Below are positions 47,973 to 58,948 of a DNA stretch of 64,000 bases, piece after piece. The first letter of the stretch is position 1. Every line of letters starts with the position of its first letter. This DNA comes from Anticarsia gemmatalis. Its lineage: Eukaryota; Arthropoda; Insecta; Lepidoptera; Erebidae. The DNA is taken from assembly GCF_050436995.1 (NCBI RefSeq), contig NC_134767.1:3906001-3970000 (forward strand). The letters are read 5' to 3'. The notes under the pieces were generated by a model. It was not told the origin of the DNA. It made no database searches and saw only the letters and a program-made list of their open reading frames with translations. The translations under genes and the position numbers were made by a program.

Positions 47973-49349
47973 GAAGCTGCGACTAAAGAATACCTACTAC
48001 ACATCACTTAACGAGAAGTGTAAGCCAACAAAAATGGGTATGTAGGCTTTTAACTTATTGCTATTACAATACTTGTTTCAATATCACAAAACACTTCCAT
48101 TTTACATACTCCGCCTGAGTTTTAGAGCTACCATGAGTACGAGTCACAAACATAAGCTAAGACAGAACTAATAAAACAGTAAGTAGTAAAAATGCTAGTG
48201 TATCACATAAAACGTATATAGAGGCTCTCTTTATAAACAAAGTTGTGACAGGGGTGAGACTCACGGCTTAGATAAAGTTAGTAGAGACTGTTTGGTGCAA
48301 AGGAAATGATTGAAGCGTTTTTGACACTCCCCGAATATTTCAATCAAATGATTCTTACGATACAGGATTTAACTCATTTTCTATTTCTTCTTCTTTCTTT
48401 CGCTTCTTTATTTCATTTTCTGTCTCTAGAATGACACAAAAACTACATCATTTCCTTAACTTAAGTGTAATTTTTTGAAGTTTTTGGAATCTTTTGCTCT
48501 GCAGGCACAGAAGACTGATTGATCTAGCAAAGTGGATAATAATAAAGTTATTATTTCATTCCTATAAAACGAGCTTATACTTTTTTTAAGCCTCATTACT
48601 CCAATTACTACTAGGCTCAAAGTGAACAATCGAATCTTAAGATAATCTCATTTCTGCTAAATCATTTCTTCGTCATAAGTCTGGAAAACATCAAGCGTAA
48701 CATATTGTTTTCTTGTATAAGACAACATCTCTTCTCACTAAATCTTTTTATAAAACTAAACTAAACGAATCCTACAGTACCTTTTATCACTTGTTCCAAA
48801 GCCTTATAAGGTTCAAACGCCGCCCAGTCTCAGATCGGATAGCAGCGGAAATTGAAAGGCAAGTACCATCCAAACTTGACCCAATCACCTCTATCTGTTT
48901 GATAAAGCATTGTACCTTCTTGTCATTTTAATGGCGAATGTGGAATTTATTTTCCTTTCCTCTTGAGTGTGTTGCTAGTGAAAATTGAGAATTTGGTTGG
49001 GAAATTTTTATGCAGATAAGTTTGTTCAATATTCATGTGTACCTACCTATTTCATGGTATTTATACAAAACGAATATATTTCATACTGATGTGATAATAC
49101 GGTTGAACCATGAGACAGTATTCAATACGATTTTATATTCTGATCTTATAATATCAATAATAATATGTTAGGTACTGAAGAGCTGTTTAAAAAAACTAAT
49201 GAATCAGCGCCCCTAGCGTATTTTACAGGAACTAATTTTAGCCAAGTAATTTTAATTGTCAAATGTTGTGACAGCTCTTGTTTTAAGAAGAGATTAAAGT
49301 ATCAAAGAATCGTGGTCGTGGTATCAAATTACTTACTTTAAAATATAAC
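47973..49349. other. non-coding stretch
   Basis: No gene or clear repeat recognised between the interspersed repeat copy and the first tRNA-Lys gene. Confidence 0.5.
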
Positions 49350-49354
49350 AAAAA
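49350..49354 (-). terminator. RNA polymerase III T-run terminator for tRNA-Lys
   Basis: A five-T run on the minus strand begins seven bases after the tRNA 3' end, in the usual place for a Pol III terminator. Confidence 0.7.
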
Positions 49355-49361
49355 GAGTTAC

Positions 49362-49434
49362 CGCCCAACGTGGGGCTCGAACCCACGACCCTGAGATTAA
49401 GAGTCTCATGCTCTACCGACTGAGCTAGCCGGGC
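49362..49434 (-). tRNA. tRNA-Lys (CTT)
   Basis: Read on the minus strand this is a complete 73-base cloverleaf. The acceptor stem GCCCGGC pairs with GTTGGGC (with G-U pairs), the D arm is TAGCTCAGTCGGTAGAGC, and the anticodon stem TGAGA/TCTCA encloses loop CTCTTAA with anticodon CTT. The T arm contains GGTTCGAGCCC and the discriminator is G. Internal A and B boxes for RNA polymerase III are intact. There is no intron and no encoded CCA, as expected for a eukaryotic nuclear tRNA. It is identical to the plus-strand copy about 1 kb away and is transcribed away from it. Confidence 0.95.
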
Positions 49435-50463
49435 ATGCCAAATGACGTTTAATAAGCGCTATACTCTCTATATTCCTTCCTGTAAAATGTCTCTTCACTG
49501 TTTTTAAAATATACAAAATACAAACAGAATATAATTAATAGATGTATTCCTGAATTGTATATTTGTTAGTTTATCGTTCCACACAGAAAATAGCAATAGT
49601 TCGCCCCTAATAGACATGACTAACAATTGAAAGTCGGTTAATACTTTTCTGCCTACACTTTCGGTATAACAAGCGCAAAGTTATAAAAAAGACACAGAAA
49701 ACTAATCTCTCTATAACTTTTTAGTTTCTTATAAACAGTGTACACGAGACTTTTTAGTAGTTTGTATAGAACTAGTCTCGGCTTGAGTCTCAAGAGACAA
49801 AACTCGACCACAGTTAAAGCCTTCCCCCTGAGCTTCAACTTGTAATAGAACAGGGATCGTCGAAATACTAATTTGTTTATTTATTTAATTAAAATTGAAA
49901 GGATCTATTAATAGATATAGAAGCTGGCTTTTAATAATGTCATTGAAGTATACTAGGTGTGATTGGTTTTGATCCTTAACTATTAAGTATATTGTTTCTA
50001 AAATTAAGTACTGATTAGCATTCATCACATTATTATTTAATTTGAAAGTGTAGCTATCATATTAATAAGGCAGCCGTTACGAATTTATAAGGGTTCCCTT
50101 TTTACAAAAACTTTAAAATTACTGGTATATAAAATAAAGATTTTATTTCCTATTATTGTCTCACAAAAATTGTGTTTACTACATGCAACGTATTTTTTTT
50201 TGAAACTAGTCAAAGATTTTGGTTTTAGACCCTATTTCTAAAAAACGAGAACGTTATTCAATTTTACGATTACATAAATCCTGACATTTATTTCGATTCT
50301 GACCTACTTTTTGCATAATGTTTATTTAAACTTTGATAAGCACCCCAGTTACCGATAAAAAGTACCGTCTTTTTATTACATAAACACCTGTTTGCAATAT
50401 CTGTAAAAAGTAAATATTTAACGGTTGGATAAAGATATCAGTCAGTACGACAAACTTTCGCAT
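49435..50463. other. spacer between divergent tRNA-Lys genes
   Basis: About 1 kb of AT-rich DNA. Apart from the GCAT bases directly before each tRNA, the two upstream flanks show no obvious shared sequence. Confidence 0.6.
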
Positions 50464-50536
50464 GCCCGGCTAGCTCAGTCGGTAGAGCATGAGACTCTTA
50501 ATCTCAGGGTCGTGGGTTCGAGCCCCACGTTGGGCG
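50464..50536 (+). tRNA. tRNA-Lys (CTT)
   Basis: A complete 73-base cloverleaf identical to the minus-strand copy at 49362-49434. Anticodon CTT lies at 50497-50499 in loop CTCTTAA. The A box is around TAGCTCAGTCGG and the B box is GGTTCGAGCCC. The two genes diverge from a shared roughly 1 kb spacer. Intact stems, internal promoters and a T-run downstream argue for a working gene rather than a SINE head. Confidence 0.95.
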
Positions 50537-50541
50537 CAATC

Positions 50542-50546
50542 TTTTT
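50542..50546 (+). terminator. RNA polymerase III T-run terminator for tRNA-Lys
   Basis: TTTTT starts five bases past the discriminator of the plus-strand tRNA-Lys. Confidence 0.7.
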
Positions 50547-53500
50547 GGTGATGATATATGAAGAATGTAAAATAATTGCTAAGAAAACTTAATAATGATG
50601 TCTTCTTAATTGTATTTGATCAACATTTATTTTGTTTTACATATTTTTTGACAAATAATACCTTTAAAAAAGGTTTCTTTAAATGTTTCCTTAATAAAGA
50701 TAGATAGCATTTTAAGTTAAACATGTTGAAACGAATTTCCTATAGGAAAGAATCTTACAAACATACAAATTAATATGATTTCGAACTTTAAAACCACGAG
50801 CAGATCCGAGAATTCCATTTCGAATTCATTATAAACTTTTTAGTTCCAAAAATGCATGTTTAGTAGTGTATCAACCTAATACGTCACAAACGCCATTTAA
50901 AATACGACCTCCAAATTCCAATTTCACGACATCCAAAAATAAAATTGTTCTAAAAGTATCAACTCACAAAACATTTGGAAACTCGATCAGACTAGGAAAA
51001 AAACTGTGCCTCCCAAAGTGTCATAAAATGGTATCTCATTTAAAGTTTGTACAGTAAAATGGGAATCTATCGGCTGTTACCGAATGTGGGTGTGGACTCA
51101 AGAAGGATTTAGGGTTAATGTTTAGATTTGTTGGTAGTTCTATACATTAATAGTTGTTATAGAGAGTTATAGTCAGACGGTGTATCCAAACTGCAAATGT
51201 ACAGGCCATGAAATAGATTTTTGTTATTTTTGGTGTTTTCTGCAAGTTACTAAAGAATATTAGTGGAATTTTAATTAAGAGAGTTGTTTATTCAGCATCC
51301 TAATTTCTACTACTCGTAAGTAATAGTAAAGTCAAAAGAAAATATTGGCGTTAATAAGAAAAATCGTTATCATAAAAATATATAATCAAAGCAAAAACTT
51401 AACCAACATGAGACAAACAGTCGAAATCATTTATTGAGATTATTTTTGCATAATTATTACCAATGTGCCAAACACGCCTTTGTAAGGCGCCTATGAATAA
51501 TTAGTTTTAACTAGCTGCTTTTAACAATTCATGTACAAAATCTTTTTACAAAGACTCTTTATAACAAAACTACTATTTCAAGCAATCAAGTCTTTTCAAA
51601 CGGAACAATTAAATAACAAAAACAGCACTCCATTTCTTAGTAAAGCATTGTTCTATTATTGCAATAGTGCGAATTGAACGCGATCCGTCAATGTACTAAC
51701 GCGATGCGAAGTAACGTATCGACGTTTGCGGGAACAAATGATAGATGGCAGGGCAGTCGCACTGAATCGCACCGTTGTCTGCTTTCCTTTGAATTGATGG
51801 CCGCAAATCGTGTTTCAGATTTTCAGATGAATTTTGTAAAGGCTATTGTTTTGTTGTGGTTGTTTTAAGTGTGCTTTTGTGTAAGTGAATTATTTTTTAT
51901 TTTGATATCCGAAGTGAATGTGCGAAATGTGAAAAAAAAGCTGGTTTTTGATATCGTACTCGGATATGAAAGTTTCTAACCGATAAAAGTTTTTTTTGTC
52001 TCTATAATATTTTATTTCTATAAACGAACACGAACATAATAGTAGTTAAAGGTTAATTTTTACCTACCATAATAATACATATATTGGTTCCCATACCACG
52101 GTTCAAACTGGCTCGTTATCGTTGATTGGCAGCAGAAACAAAGGAAAAAAAAAGTAATTAATAGCAATTATTTATAATAATAGTATAAAATAATCCTCTC
52201 CATCATTAACAACAATATTTTCCAAAGTTTCAAACTCGTAGGTGGGCCTGATCCCTCGCACGCTTTATCACGTGGGAAGACATATGCCGACCTTGACCGA
52301 GAATTATAAAGACATAGCACTTCCTTGTGTTGCGTAATTGAGTAAAAAAGTCATGTACAAAGATAACACGCATTGAATGAAAACATTTTCTACATTTTCG
52401 TTTGTAATTTTGTCACTGTAAAGTCGGTTGCCTAGTCTTCATTTTGTTCTCGTAGTACTTCGGGGCACAAGTATCAAATTATTGTGGGCGTAGTATTAGA
52501 AACATAACTGCGTATGACGAAAAATATATACAATAAAAAATCACCCAGAATTTGGAATATTGACTTACTAGTTCAAATCTTCGAAAGTCCATAATATTTG
52601 TATATGGTTCCATAATATTAGATAGTCCAGAAGGTCCTTGATAAGATTACGAAGTAATAAAATTTTAAAAGTGAAAATGAGGAGTATAGAAAATAGAGAG
52701 TATTTTTGGTATTCTTACCAAAAATACTCACTATTTTTATTTAAAAAGAAATCACCTCCACCAAAAGAAAAAAATCTCTTCTTAAAAGTTCTTACGACCT
52801 AACTTATCGAGAGTACTAATAGCTCTCATTCAAACTGAACCTATTGCATAGAGTATTAACCTACATCCACTTTTAAACACGCTACATTAACCCAACGTCA
52901 TACACAAGAACACAAAAGCTAAAAAAGCGTTTCGAGCGAGTGCTTTAAAAAGCTCAAATTCGTCTGAGCAATAAGGTAAAGAGCCGTTTACACTACGGCA
53001 GGTTTTTGATGCTCTATGTCCTACTAATATGACCTATAAATGGGAAATTTTGTGAGAATGTTATGTATATTTGTTACTATTTCACGAAAAACTACTGAAC
53101 GGATTTTGATGAGATTTCATGTTAGTATATAACTTAGATTAACACAGGATACTTTTTACCACGGGAAATCTTTTCACGCAGACGAATTTGCAGGCGGAAG
53201 CGAGTAAAATATTTTTAACCCCTAATTACTACTGGGCAAAGGTTTCGATTTCTTTGGATACGTTTAGAGTACTTCTTGAAGCGTAGTTATTAGCATTTAT
53301 TATGCTGGAAATATTTTTAGCTTAATTTTTCTTATAAAGATGCTTATATCAATGCTCCTGCAATATGGGTCAGGACGTTCCAATTTAAACAATAATTCCT
53401 TCGAGTTCCCTATGGAAACGATAGAGAATGGATTGGACAGTAACTTGTTACGAATTCTTTTATACTTCATATTATTATGGCACAGATATTTAAAGTATAA

Positions 53501-55551
53501 GTAGTAGACATGTAATTGTGAGTTTCTGTACCGAATAAGTCTGACCAAATAATCTTTCTAGGGTAATAAATTGGATTCCATCATATCACTCACGGGATAG
53601 TCAGTCTTGTATAGACCACCTTTTTCTGCCTAACACTAGATACTTAACAATAATCATAATTTAGCTTATAAAAGCTTTTACAAGATAAATATTATATATT
53701 TTTAACAGTCATCCGAAATCACATAAAAGTCCAAAATCTTTTTCCCTTCCCACAAATCGTTCAACAATGTTGCAAGCATAAAGCGCAACAAAGTAACCAG
53801 TATGAATTCAACTTAACCTCATCCCTCGTATGTAATAGCATGCATTAAGCGCTGCAGCGCTGCAGTTTACTTAATTACAAGTGTTTACGAGCGTGGTGCA
53901 CAATCACATGCAAAATGCCAGTTCTAGGCTAAGAGATAGCTGGAAGTACGGTGTTTGTTGAATGATTTGTAGTGTGGTGTTCTTATTTACGATTATATAC
54001 GTTTTTTGTTATATGTGATAGATTCTAAATAAAACAGTAAACTTATTACTATATTTTTTATCATTGGTGACTTCAATTTTAGAAACTATTAATCGTTTAT
54101 TAAAAAAAAAATTGATATCCTGGTTGGTATACTTTAACAACCATAGAAAAAGCAAATCAAAGTGTTATCATAATCGAAATAGTTGTTGGTAGGTACTTTA
54201 CACAAGGATACTTTATGTGTATTTTGTATGAGCGGGAATTGACACACCACCTACACACGCAGCGTAGATTAGTAGCGACGTGATAGAGAGCTATTTTAAC
54301 CACAGAGCCAAGGGCGACGTCTTAGTTCTCGCAAATTTATTAACCACAATTCTGTTAAATTACATCCAAACAAGACGGATATACTAACAAAAATTACTGC
54401 ACTAAAATGTAAATATTACATTATGAATATGGATGAAAAATATAAATTTAAAAAATATTACTTGCCTTATACTTACCCGTAGTCTCTTAGACTAGAACAG
54501 AGGACAATGCATCGATGTTTTGTTCGCAACGGTCTACATTCTTTCCGGAGTATATGGCAGAAACAAAGAATTGTTAATCATGTGAGAATTACTTGCAAAT
54601 GGAGACTAAAAAAGTAAAGAACTTGTTTGGACTTTGTCTATTATTCATGTTATGAAATTTATAGCGTAACTAAATTGCAAGGGACTGCTTTGTGGTTTAG
54701 TAATTTTAATTTTAATAGCGAGGAATAATGATATTAAGTTTTATTTAGTTCAAGCCTAACCAAACTTTGATGGTGACGATTGTTGACTTTATGCTTTAAA
54801 AATATTTTTTACAAAACGAAACTTCTGTTCATACATTTCAATTATTGTTTCGTTTTAAAGCAATGCACGTAAGTCCGAAAAGCTTGTAATATGTGAGTAG
54901 TCTGCGTTTATTCTAACATCGTGCACCACGTGTACAGGCAAGTAATAAAGTCACTAAATCTTAAACCCTATATTCTAAAACATGCATATTTTTCCTCTGA
55001 CAAAACAGTTGAAATTGATTGAAATTTTTAATGCTCTTCATTAAGCATTGATTAAGATGAACTTGCTAAGCAACTTTTGTAACTGACCGTACTCATTTAT
55101 TAGAAGTACTAAACTTACCTTAATAATCACTGAGCCGTATAACCACTAAATTTAAGTGGTCTATACTTAGACCGTAACCACAAGAGCTGATGAAAATATT
55201 TGGCCATTACGTCCAAAATACTCGTGCGGTTAGTCCACATACTTACCTGCTAAAGGGTTAGTCCCAAATATTTCAAGGTAACCAATGATAAAATTCCACA
55301 AATCTGACATTATGAAATCCGTGGCCTTTCATTCTTGAGATGCCTCAATAATATCTCCATACAATGCCTTTTCAATAACGTTTGATACATACAGATGGAA
55401 TGAACAGCGAATATGAATTAAATTTATAAAAAGACGTCAACATGCTTTTCTATTCTCGTATGTATTTCATACAGTTGATTTGAATGAGACTACGAAGTCT
55501 TAGGTTCCATTGCTGGTTTGGCGAAAGTGCTTTGGTCTTTTATAATTTTAA
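50547..55551. other. non-coding stretch
   Basis: Contains the hairpin at 52690-52737 and, around 53040-53215, text resembling a decayed interspersed repeat (ACTGAACGGATTTTGATGAG). No supported gene. Confidence 0.5.
52690..52737. repeat. hairpin, 22-bp arms, one mismatch
   Basis: Arms 52690-52711 and 52716-52737 pair around TTCT with one mismatch. Confidence 0.8.
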
Positions 55552-55552
55552 T

Positions 55553-55573
55553 AAATCAAAATCAAAATCAAAT
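55553..55573 (-). repeat. short tandem 3' tail of the LINE
   Basis: Three near-identical six-base units (ATCAAA on the plus strand, TTTGAT on the element strand) mark the 3' end of the element instead of poly(A). Confidence 0.6.
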
Positions 55574-56081
55574 CATTTATTCATTTAGGTCAAATATTGA
55601 CACTTATGATAGTCGTTACAATTACTGAATCTACCACTAGCTCGGAAAGGGGGTAGAGCCTTATGAGAAGAGCTAGCGAGAAACTCACGGCCACTCTTTT
55701 CAATCGCCAAAAGTTTTACAATGTGGTTGATACAATAATTGATCATGCGAGGAGCTGCCAACAATCAGCGATATAGACTAATAGTCAATTATTAAGGAAA
55801 ATGAATATAGCAAGGTTATTAATTAGTCTCTGATCATACCGTATGTTGGGAGCACCTACTAGCATGTGATAATAAGAATATGGGCAGCAAGTGAGCACAT
55901 TGGTTGTAACATTATAGAAGAAAAAAGTGACAGTTTTATAATTAAAATCAAGTTGTACGTAACATCACCTATTTGCATCATTAATTGCCCATATTTTACA
56001 ATATTTAGACCTACTTCTACTGAGTTTATACAATTTATAGCAAAGTTCCCTAATTTCAAAGAATCCTAATCAAGCGAGCGA

Positions 56082-58937
56082 CTAATCCCAAGAGCTATTG
56101 TCGTTTAGAAACTCATCAATTCTGTAATAAGCTTTCCTAACGAGATGTTCCTTAACTGCAACTTTGAATTTAGGCAGGGGTAAATCAATGATGTGCTTGG
56201 GAAGCTTGTTGAAGAAACGAATGCCGAGACCTACAAACGAATTGTGCACCTTGTGTAAACGATGATGGGGACCTACTAATTTGTGTCTGTTTCTAGTGTT
56301 ATAATTGTGTCTATCGCTATTTGTTGTGAAAGTCCCTAAATTTTGTTTTATATACAACAAGTTTGCAAGGACATACTGTGATGACACCGTCAATATCCCT
56401 ATCTGCCCAAAAAGCTCTCTCAAGGAGTCTCGCGCTCCTAAACTATATATTGCACGAATAGCTCTTTTTTGAAGGACAAAAATAACATCTATATCAGCAG
56501 CCTTACCCCACAGTAATATACCGTAAGACATGACGCTGTGAAAATAACTAAAGTAAACCAGTCTTGCCGCATCCACACCAGCAAACTGTCTTACTTTTCT
56601 GATTGCGTACGCGGCGGAGCTGAGTCTCCCCGAGAGATGCGCTATCTGAGTGCCCCATTGGAGCTTGCTATCCAGACTGATACCTAAAAAAGTTGCCGAA
56701 TCTACCAAATCGATAGTTTGCCTATTTACGACTATGTTAGTACCTAAATTCCTCGCGTTGGGCATAGTGAACCTAATGCACTTAGTTTTGTTAGAATTCA
56801 ATAACAGATTATTACAAGTGAACCAGTTGTGGACCTGTTCTAGAATACTATTGATATCGACAAAACAGGACTTCGAACGATCTACTTTAAAAATGAGAGA
56901 AGTGTCATCTGCGAATAATATAATATCACATAAATCCTGCACCTGAAAGGGGAGATCGTTTATATATACGAGAAAAAGAAACGGACCGAGTATCGAACCC
57001 TGAGGCACGCCAAGAGAAACAGCTGAACCTGAAGACCTAACACCATTGATATCTACTCGTTGAATCCTATTACTCAAATATGACGCAAGTAAATTGAGCG
57101 CTGTATCCCTAATTCCATAGTGGTGGAGCTTCCTAACGAGCGTATTATGTTGGACACAGTCAAATGCTTTGGAGAGATCGCAGAACACCCCAATGGCGTC
57201 CTGGGATGTCTCCCAAGCATCATAGATATGCTTGACGAGCGAAATACCTGCATCGATAGTTGACCTACCCTTTGTGAAACCATACTGTTTACCATGAAAT
57301 AGCTGATTCGAGTTAAAGTGACTTTCGAGCTGCTCTAAGATGACCTTTTCGAAGATTTTGCTAACCGCAGGCAAGATGGAAATGGGCCTGAAATTGCTGG
57401 GCTCACTCTTAGATCCCTTCTTAAAGAGTGGTACTACTTTACTGTGTTTCATTAAGTCCGGAAACACACCAGCATCTACGCACCTATTAAATATTAAAGC
57501 CAAATGGGGGGCTATTTCCAAGATTATACTTTCTACTAATTTAACAGAGATGCCCCAGAGGTCAGGTGTTTTTTTGGAGTTGAGCGACCTAAAAGCCTTA
57601 ACTACATCATTAGAGTTGATATGTTTGAAGAAAAAAACACTACCACACTCTTTTACGCTATTTCGAAGTAAACATTCTGCCTTGGCAGGACAGGAGTTCA
57701 AGGAGCTAGTTGTAGCTGTGGGAATATCAGCGAAGAAAGTATTGAACGTCTGAGCAACCTCTAAGTTGTTGGTGATAATCGTGTCATTAACTTTCAGTTC
57801 AAAATCATTTTCGCGCTGGATAGCACGACCTGTTTCGTTGTTAATGATATTCCATGTGGTTTTGATCGTATTGTCTGAGCTTTTAATTTTGTTGCTTAAG
57901 TGTAAGGATTTAGCAGCAACACAAGTTCTCTTAAAAACTTTTGAATAGTTCCTAACGTATTGAAGAAATTTAGGATTAAAATTGAACTGTTTCATGGAAT
58001 AAAGCTCATACAGCCTAGCTCTACTTTTATAAATACCTACTGTCGCCCAATCGCAAAATTTGAGTTTCCTATTCCTATTGTTATCTAGTATGGTTTTCTC
58101 TTTGAAGATAGTTTTGAACTTGGATTCAATAATGTTGAACAACGATGTGTAAAGGTTATCCGGGTGTTCTTCGGTGTCGTCTAACTTCGTCATAGCACTA
58201 GCTATCTCACTATTAAATAATACTAAACGATCCCTAGTAATAGGCCTACAAGTAATTTTCTTTAACCTATTATCTATCCTAACAGGAAATATAACCTTCT
58301 GTCCACAATGGTCCGATGTTAATTCACTTAACATTTCCCTACCTAAGCATTCGCAGTTGCAGAATATATTGTCCAAGCATGTAGCAGAATGTGCAGTGAT
58401 TCTAGTGGGCTCATTAAATAAAAAAACTAAATTAAATGATTTAAATAATGACTTAAGTCTCGTACTAGTCGAAGATTGCTCAAGTAAATTTACATTAAAA
58501 TCACCACACACTACTACATACTTGTTGCTTATAGTTAAACGTTTCAATATATCCTCCATTATCGACTCAAATAAAGTAAACTCACTATTTGGTGGTCTAT
58601 ATATACAAACTACTATGTGTCGCTCTAGCTCGACACAGGAAACCTCAGCAGTGCGTTCTATTGACAAATTGACTATGTCCCTACGTTCTTTACATTTAAT
58701 ACTGTTAGCTACCATAATCAGTGAACCACCATGTCTAGCTTTGTTCCTAATATACGCACTAATAATTGTATAAAACTCATTGTTTATTGCTATTTGTTCC
58801 GTGTGTAGCCAATGCTCAGTTACACAGAAAATACCTACATTATGTTTTTGTAAAAACAATTCTACTTCTAATTCCTTGCTGGATAAACCTTGTATGTTTT
58901 GATGTACTAAATTTAATGAGCCTAGTTGTTTATCCAT
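56082..58937 (-). CDS. LINE ORF2: apurinic-type endonuclease plus reverse transcriptase (951 aa)
   Basis: The N-terminal endonuclease shows QNIQGL (Asn14), VTEHWL (Glu41), GDFN at 145-148 and SDH at 208-210, the metal and catalytic positions of the APE-like fold. The reverse transcriptase follows: VVPLFKKGSK at about 501, NFRPIS at 515, YGFTKGRST at 552, FCDLSKAFDCVQH with Asp587, GVPQGSILGPFLF at about 643, and the FADD box with Asp677-Asp678. The late FLGISLD motif is at 750, and a C-terminal region with HNYNTRNR (about 877) is typical of jockey/CR1-like elements. All catalytic residues are present. Its role is target nicking and target-primed reverse transcription. The ATG at 58937 starts 11 bases after the ORF1 stop in a different frame; the ORF2 frame is already open from 58970. 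No frameshift or premature stop is seen. Confidence 0.93.
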   Translation of the reverse strand: MDKQLGSLNLVHQNIQGLSSKELEVELFLQKHNVGIFCVTEHWLHTEQIAINNEFYTIISAYIRNKARHGGSLIMVANSIKCKERRDIVNLSIERTAEVSCVELERHIVVCIYRPPNSEFTLFESIMEDILKRLTISNKYVVVCGDFNVNLLEQSSTSTRLKSLFKSFNLVFLFNEPTRITAHSATCLDNIFCNCECLGREMLSELTSDHCGQKVIFPVRIDNRLKKITCRPITRDRLVLFNSEIASAMTKLDDTEEHPDNLYTSLFNIIESKFKTIFKEKTILDNNRNRKLKFCDWATVGIYKSRARLYELYSMKQFNFNPKFLQYVRNYSKVFKRTCVAAKSLHLSNKIKSSDNTIKTTWNIINNETGRAIQRENDFELKVNDTIITNNLEVAQTFNTFFADIPTATTSSLNSCPAKAECLLRNSVKECGSVFFFKHINSNDVVKAFRSLNSKKTPDLWGISVKLVESIILEIAPHLALIFNRCVDAGVFPDLMKHSKVVPLFKKGSKSEPSNFRPISILPAVSKIFEKVILEQLESHFNSNQLFHGKQYGFTKGRSTIDAGISLVKHIYDAWETSQDAIGVFCDLSKAFDCVQHNTLVRKLHHYGIRDTALNLLASYLSNRIQRVDINGVRSSGSAVSLGVPQGSILGPFLFLVYINDLPFQVQDLCDIILFADDTSLIFKVDRSKSCFVDINSILEQVHNWFTCNNLLLNSNKTKCIRFTMPNARNLGTNIVVNRQTIDLVDSATFLGISLDSKLQWGTQIAHLSGRLSSAAYAIRKVRQFAGVDAARLVYFSYFHSVMSYGILLWGKAADIDVIFVLQKRAIRAIYSLGARDSLRELFGQIGILTVSSQYVLANLLYIKQNLGTFTTNSDRHNYNTRNRHKLVGPHHRLHKVHNSFVGLGIRFFNKLPKHIIDLPLPKFKVAVKEHLVRKAYYRIDEFLNDNSSWD

Positions 58938-58948
58938 TGTCCTAACTG

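Noticed and set aside
57340..58773. Plus-strand frames of 137 and 199 codons
   Set aside because: They lie antisense to LINE ORF2, whose catalytic motifs clearly define the coding strand.
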